Source of the DNA: CAYGZA01 sp964354135
GTDB taxonomy: Bacteria > Planctomycetota > Planctomycetia > Pirellulales > Thermoguttaceae
DNA length: 6,440 nt
Direction of reading: 5' to 3'
Assembly (NCBI GenBank): GCA_964354135.1
Contig: CAYGZA010000349.1
Location: 1-6,440, forward strand
Numbering within the stretch: position 1 is the stretch's first letter; each line of letters opens with the position of its first letter. A model generated the notes under the pieces. That model was not told the DNA's origin. It did no database searches and saw only the letters and a program-made list of their open reading frames with translations. The translations under genes and the position numbers were made by a program. Positions 5,657 to 6,440 of the stretch are shown piece after piece.

Positions 5657-5674
5657 AGGGGTTCTTCTCCTTTT
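5654..5674 (+). terminator. Weak candidate intrinsic terminator after rplQ
   Basis: AGGAG (5654-5658) can pair with CTCCT (5667-5671) across an 8-nt loop, followed by TTT. The stem is short and the U-run minimal, so this is only a possibility for the end of the alpha operon transcript. It is the only hairpin in this spacer with any T-run behind it. Confidence 0.2.
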
Positions 5675-5709
5675 CCCGCTTCTCCTTTCCGCACACGTCC
5701 CGCCGACCC

Positions 5710-6282
5710 ATGTTGCAGGGTTTTGATTTCACCGCGCACGCACGCTGCCTCTGCGACGACATGGTGCGACGGCTGCCCGAGTTGAGGCACATCGACCTCT
5801 GCCGCGTGGCGGTGGGTTTCAGCCAGACCCGCAAGACCGCCGCAGGTGGGTTGTACGCCTCGCTGACCCCGATGCGTTTTGCCGGCGGGCGGGCGGAGAC
5901 GGTCCGCCGCGGCCGGAAGTGGCGCATCCAGCGGCTCCTGGATTCCTTCGGACGCGAGATGCTCTACGTCCTCAACTTCTACCTGCCGCGGTTCCTGGAC
6001 CTCCCCTTCCGCGACAAGCTCACCACCGTAACCCACGAGCTCTGGCACATCGGTCCGCGTTTCGACGGCGACCTGCGACGATTCCGCGGCCGCTGTTACG
6101 CTCACAGCGGCTCTCAGAGGCGCTACGATGCCCAGGCCGCGCGATTGGTAGACCAATGGTTGTCGCTCGATCCACCGGAATCGGTGTACGAGTTCCTCCG
6201 CGGCACCTTCCAGGACCTCATCCGCCGCTGCGGCCGGGTGGTCGGCCAGAGGGTTCGGGCCCCCAGACTCATCCCGCTTTGA
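5710..6282 (+). CDS. Putative zinc metallopeptidase (HELWH motif), function unknown
   Basis: A 190-residue protein with a clear HExxH zinc/catalytic motif, HELWH at residues 109-113, preceded by a helix with the pattern FRDKLTTVT and followed by IGPRFDGD and CYAHSGSQRRYD (129-140). H132, D119 and D121 are candidate third ligands. The N-terminal half has FDFTAHARCLCDDMVRRLPELRHIDLCRVAV (5-35) and a basic stretch (61-73). The segment MLYVLNFYLPRFLDLPF (84-100) is hydrophobic but reads as a beta strand plus helix, not a membrane span. There is no signal peptide, so it is probably cytosolic. It resembles putative phage-metallopeptidase-type proteins and a family I remember from planctomycetes; no substrate is known. 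The ATG at 5710 has no evident SD, and no alternative start gives a better N-terminus. It lies 207 nt after rplQ and probably belongs to a separate transcript. The coding frame is convincing because of the motif; activity is inferred. Confidence 0.85.
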   Translation: MLQGFDFTAHARCLCDDMVRRLPELRHIDLCRVAVGFSQTRKTAAGGLYASLTPMRFAGGRAETVRRGRKWRIQRLLDSFGREMLYVLNFYLPRFLDLPFRDKLTTVTHELWHIGPRFDGDLRRFRGRCYAHSGSQRRYDAQAARLVDQWLSLDPPESVYEFLRGTFQDLIRRCGRVVGQRVRAPRLIPL

Positions 6283-6303
6283 AATGCACTCAGGAGGACG
6301 AAA

Positions 6304-6378
6304 AGGGGTCGGGAGTCGTTTTCATCGACAAGGAGGTCGCCCCATCCTCCTTCTGGAAGAAAACGACTCCCGACCCCT
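6304..6378. repeat. 75-nt compound inverted repeat (20-bp perfect arms, inner 7-bp hairpin)
   Basis: Outer arms at 6304-6323 (AGGGGTCGGG...) and 6359-6378 (...CCCGACCCCT) are exact reverse complements over 20 bases. Inside the 35-nt spacer, AAGGAGG (6330-6336) pairs with CCTCCTT (6346-6352). The element fills most of the 103-nt gap between the metallopeptidase stop and the convergent - strand gene end. Neither strand has a U-run after the stem, so it is not a standard intrinsic terminator, although it would fold in transcripts from both sides. A REP/MITE-like dispersed element is the most likely identity (inference). Confidence 0.8.
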
Positions 6379-6385
6379 ATCGCTT

Positions 6386-6440
6386 CTACGGCCAGGGATC
6401 GCCGGTCCAGGTGCCGTAGAACGTCAGGGCGTAGTCGATC
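6386..6440 (-). CDS. C-terminal end of a convergent gene (5' partial), possibly a P-domain-like protein
   Basis: Read on the minus strand, the last bases encode IDYALTFYGTWTGDPWP followed by TAG (complement of 6386-6388). Only 17 complete codons are visible; the rest of the gene lies beyond 6440. Codon third positions are mostly G/C (ATC GAC TAC GCC CTG ACG TTC TAC GGC ACC), as in the real genes here, and the alternating hydrophobic YALTFYGT looks like a terminal beta strand. The ending resembles the W-x-L-x-L/F-x-GT close of proprotein convertase P domains, which often cap secreted proteins in planctomycetes. The existence of a gene end is moderately supported; the domain guess is weak. Confidence 0.45.
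   Translation of the reverse strand, partial: IDYALTFYGTWTGDPWP

Larger units (their letters stand above)
5503..5709. other. 207-nt gene-free spacer rich in inverted repeats
   Basis: No convincing coding frame is present. Imperfect arms CGTAG (5534-5538) / CTACG (5547-5551) form the first stem. A perfect 8-9 bp palindrome (TCCCAAGC ... GCTTGGGA, 5563-5582) follows. Next come perfect 7-bp arms CGTCTCG (5601-5607) / CGAGACG (5620-5626), then a degenerate relative of the palindrome at 5629-5656. The last ~50 bases before the next gene are strongly pyrimidine-rich. I see no obvious promoter. Confidence 0.55.

Noticed and set aside
4737..5726. 329-codon + strand frame overlapping rplQ
   Set aside because: It shares the region with a clear L17 gene in another frame; the translation is compositionally biased with no domain.
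6304..6378. Intrinsic transcription terminator
   Set aside because: The stem is strong, but no U-run follows it on either strand; a dispersed repeat is a better description, although a role in transcript ends stays possible.
5919..6419. + strand frame running through the 75-nt inverted repeat
   Set aside because: Its first part is a shifted frame of the metallopeptidase, and its end is simply the translation of the repeat, which commonly produces spurious ORFs.
1..6440. tRNA or rRNA genes
   Set aside because: No cloverleaf with a TTCRANNC-type T-loop and no rRNA-like segments were seen in the intergenic regions.

Overview
The window is a high-GC bacterial chromosome segment. It carries the end of the spc ribosomal-protein operon and the whole alpha operon. 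Gene order on the + strand is secY (3' end only) - adk - map - rpmJ - rpsM - rpsK - rpsD - rpoA - rplQ. This is the conserved bacterial core order, except that infA is absent between map and rpmJ. Several protein features point to Planctomycetota, probably a Pirellulales or Thermogutta-like lineage. These are the wording of the RpoA N-terminus and of L36, the short-LID adenylate kinase, the greatly enlarged L17, and a downstream HExxH protein that resembles a family I remember from planctomycetes. The placement rests on recognising protein sequences, not on a search.

Layout. Positions 1-1777 hold secY', adk and map, closely spaced, with a Shine-Dalgarno (SD) sequence before adk and map. Positions 1778-1947 are a less GC-rich gap with a good sigma70-type promoter (TTGAGT, 18 nt, TATACT) just upstream of rpmJ, so the ribosomal/RNA polymerase block probably has its own transcription start. 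Positions 1948-5502 carry rpmJ, rpsM, rpsK (GTG start), rpsD, rpoA and rplQ, all on +. Two gaps inside this block (rpsM-rpsK and rpoA-rplQ) contain related palindromic repeat remnants, and the second also has a GC-rich hairpin in front of rplQ. Positions 5503-5709 contain no gene but are dense in inverted repeats. Positions 5710-6282 encode a putative zinc metallopeptidase of unknown role. A 75-nt compound inverted repeat with perfect 20-bp arms follows. The last 55 bases read on the - strand as the end of a convergent gene whose body lies outside the window.

How the genes work together. SecY is the membrane channel for exported proteins. Adk balances adenine nucleotides. Map removes the initiator methionine from new proteins. 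L36, S13, S11, S4 and L17 are ribosomal proteins, and RpoA is the assembly platform of RNA polymerase. The unusual material is in L17 (Trp-rich insertion and acidic tail), in the DNA-contact region of the RpoA C-terminal domain, in the repeats placed within the operon, and in the metallopeptidase/inverted-repeat/convergent-gene end. I found no clear new defence or mobile system; the window is mostly core housekeeping with lineage-specific changes.
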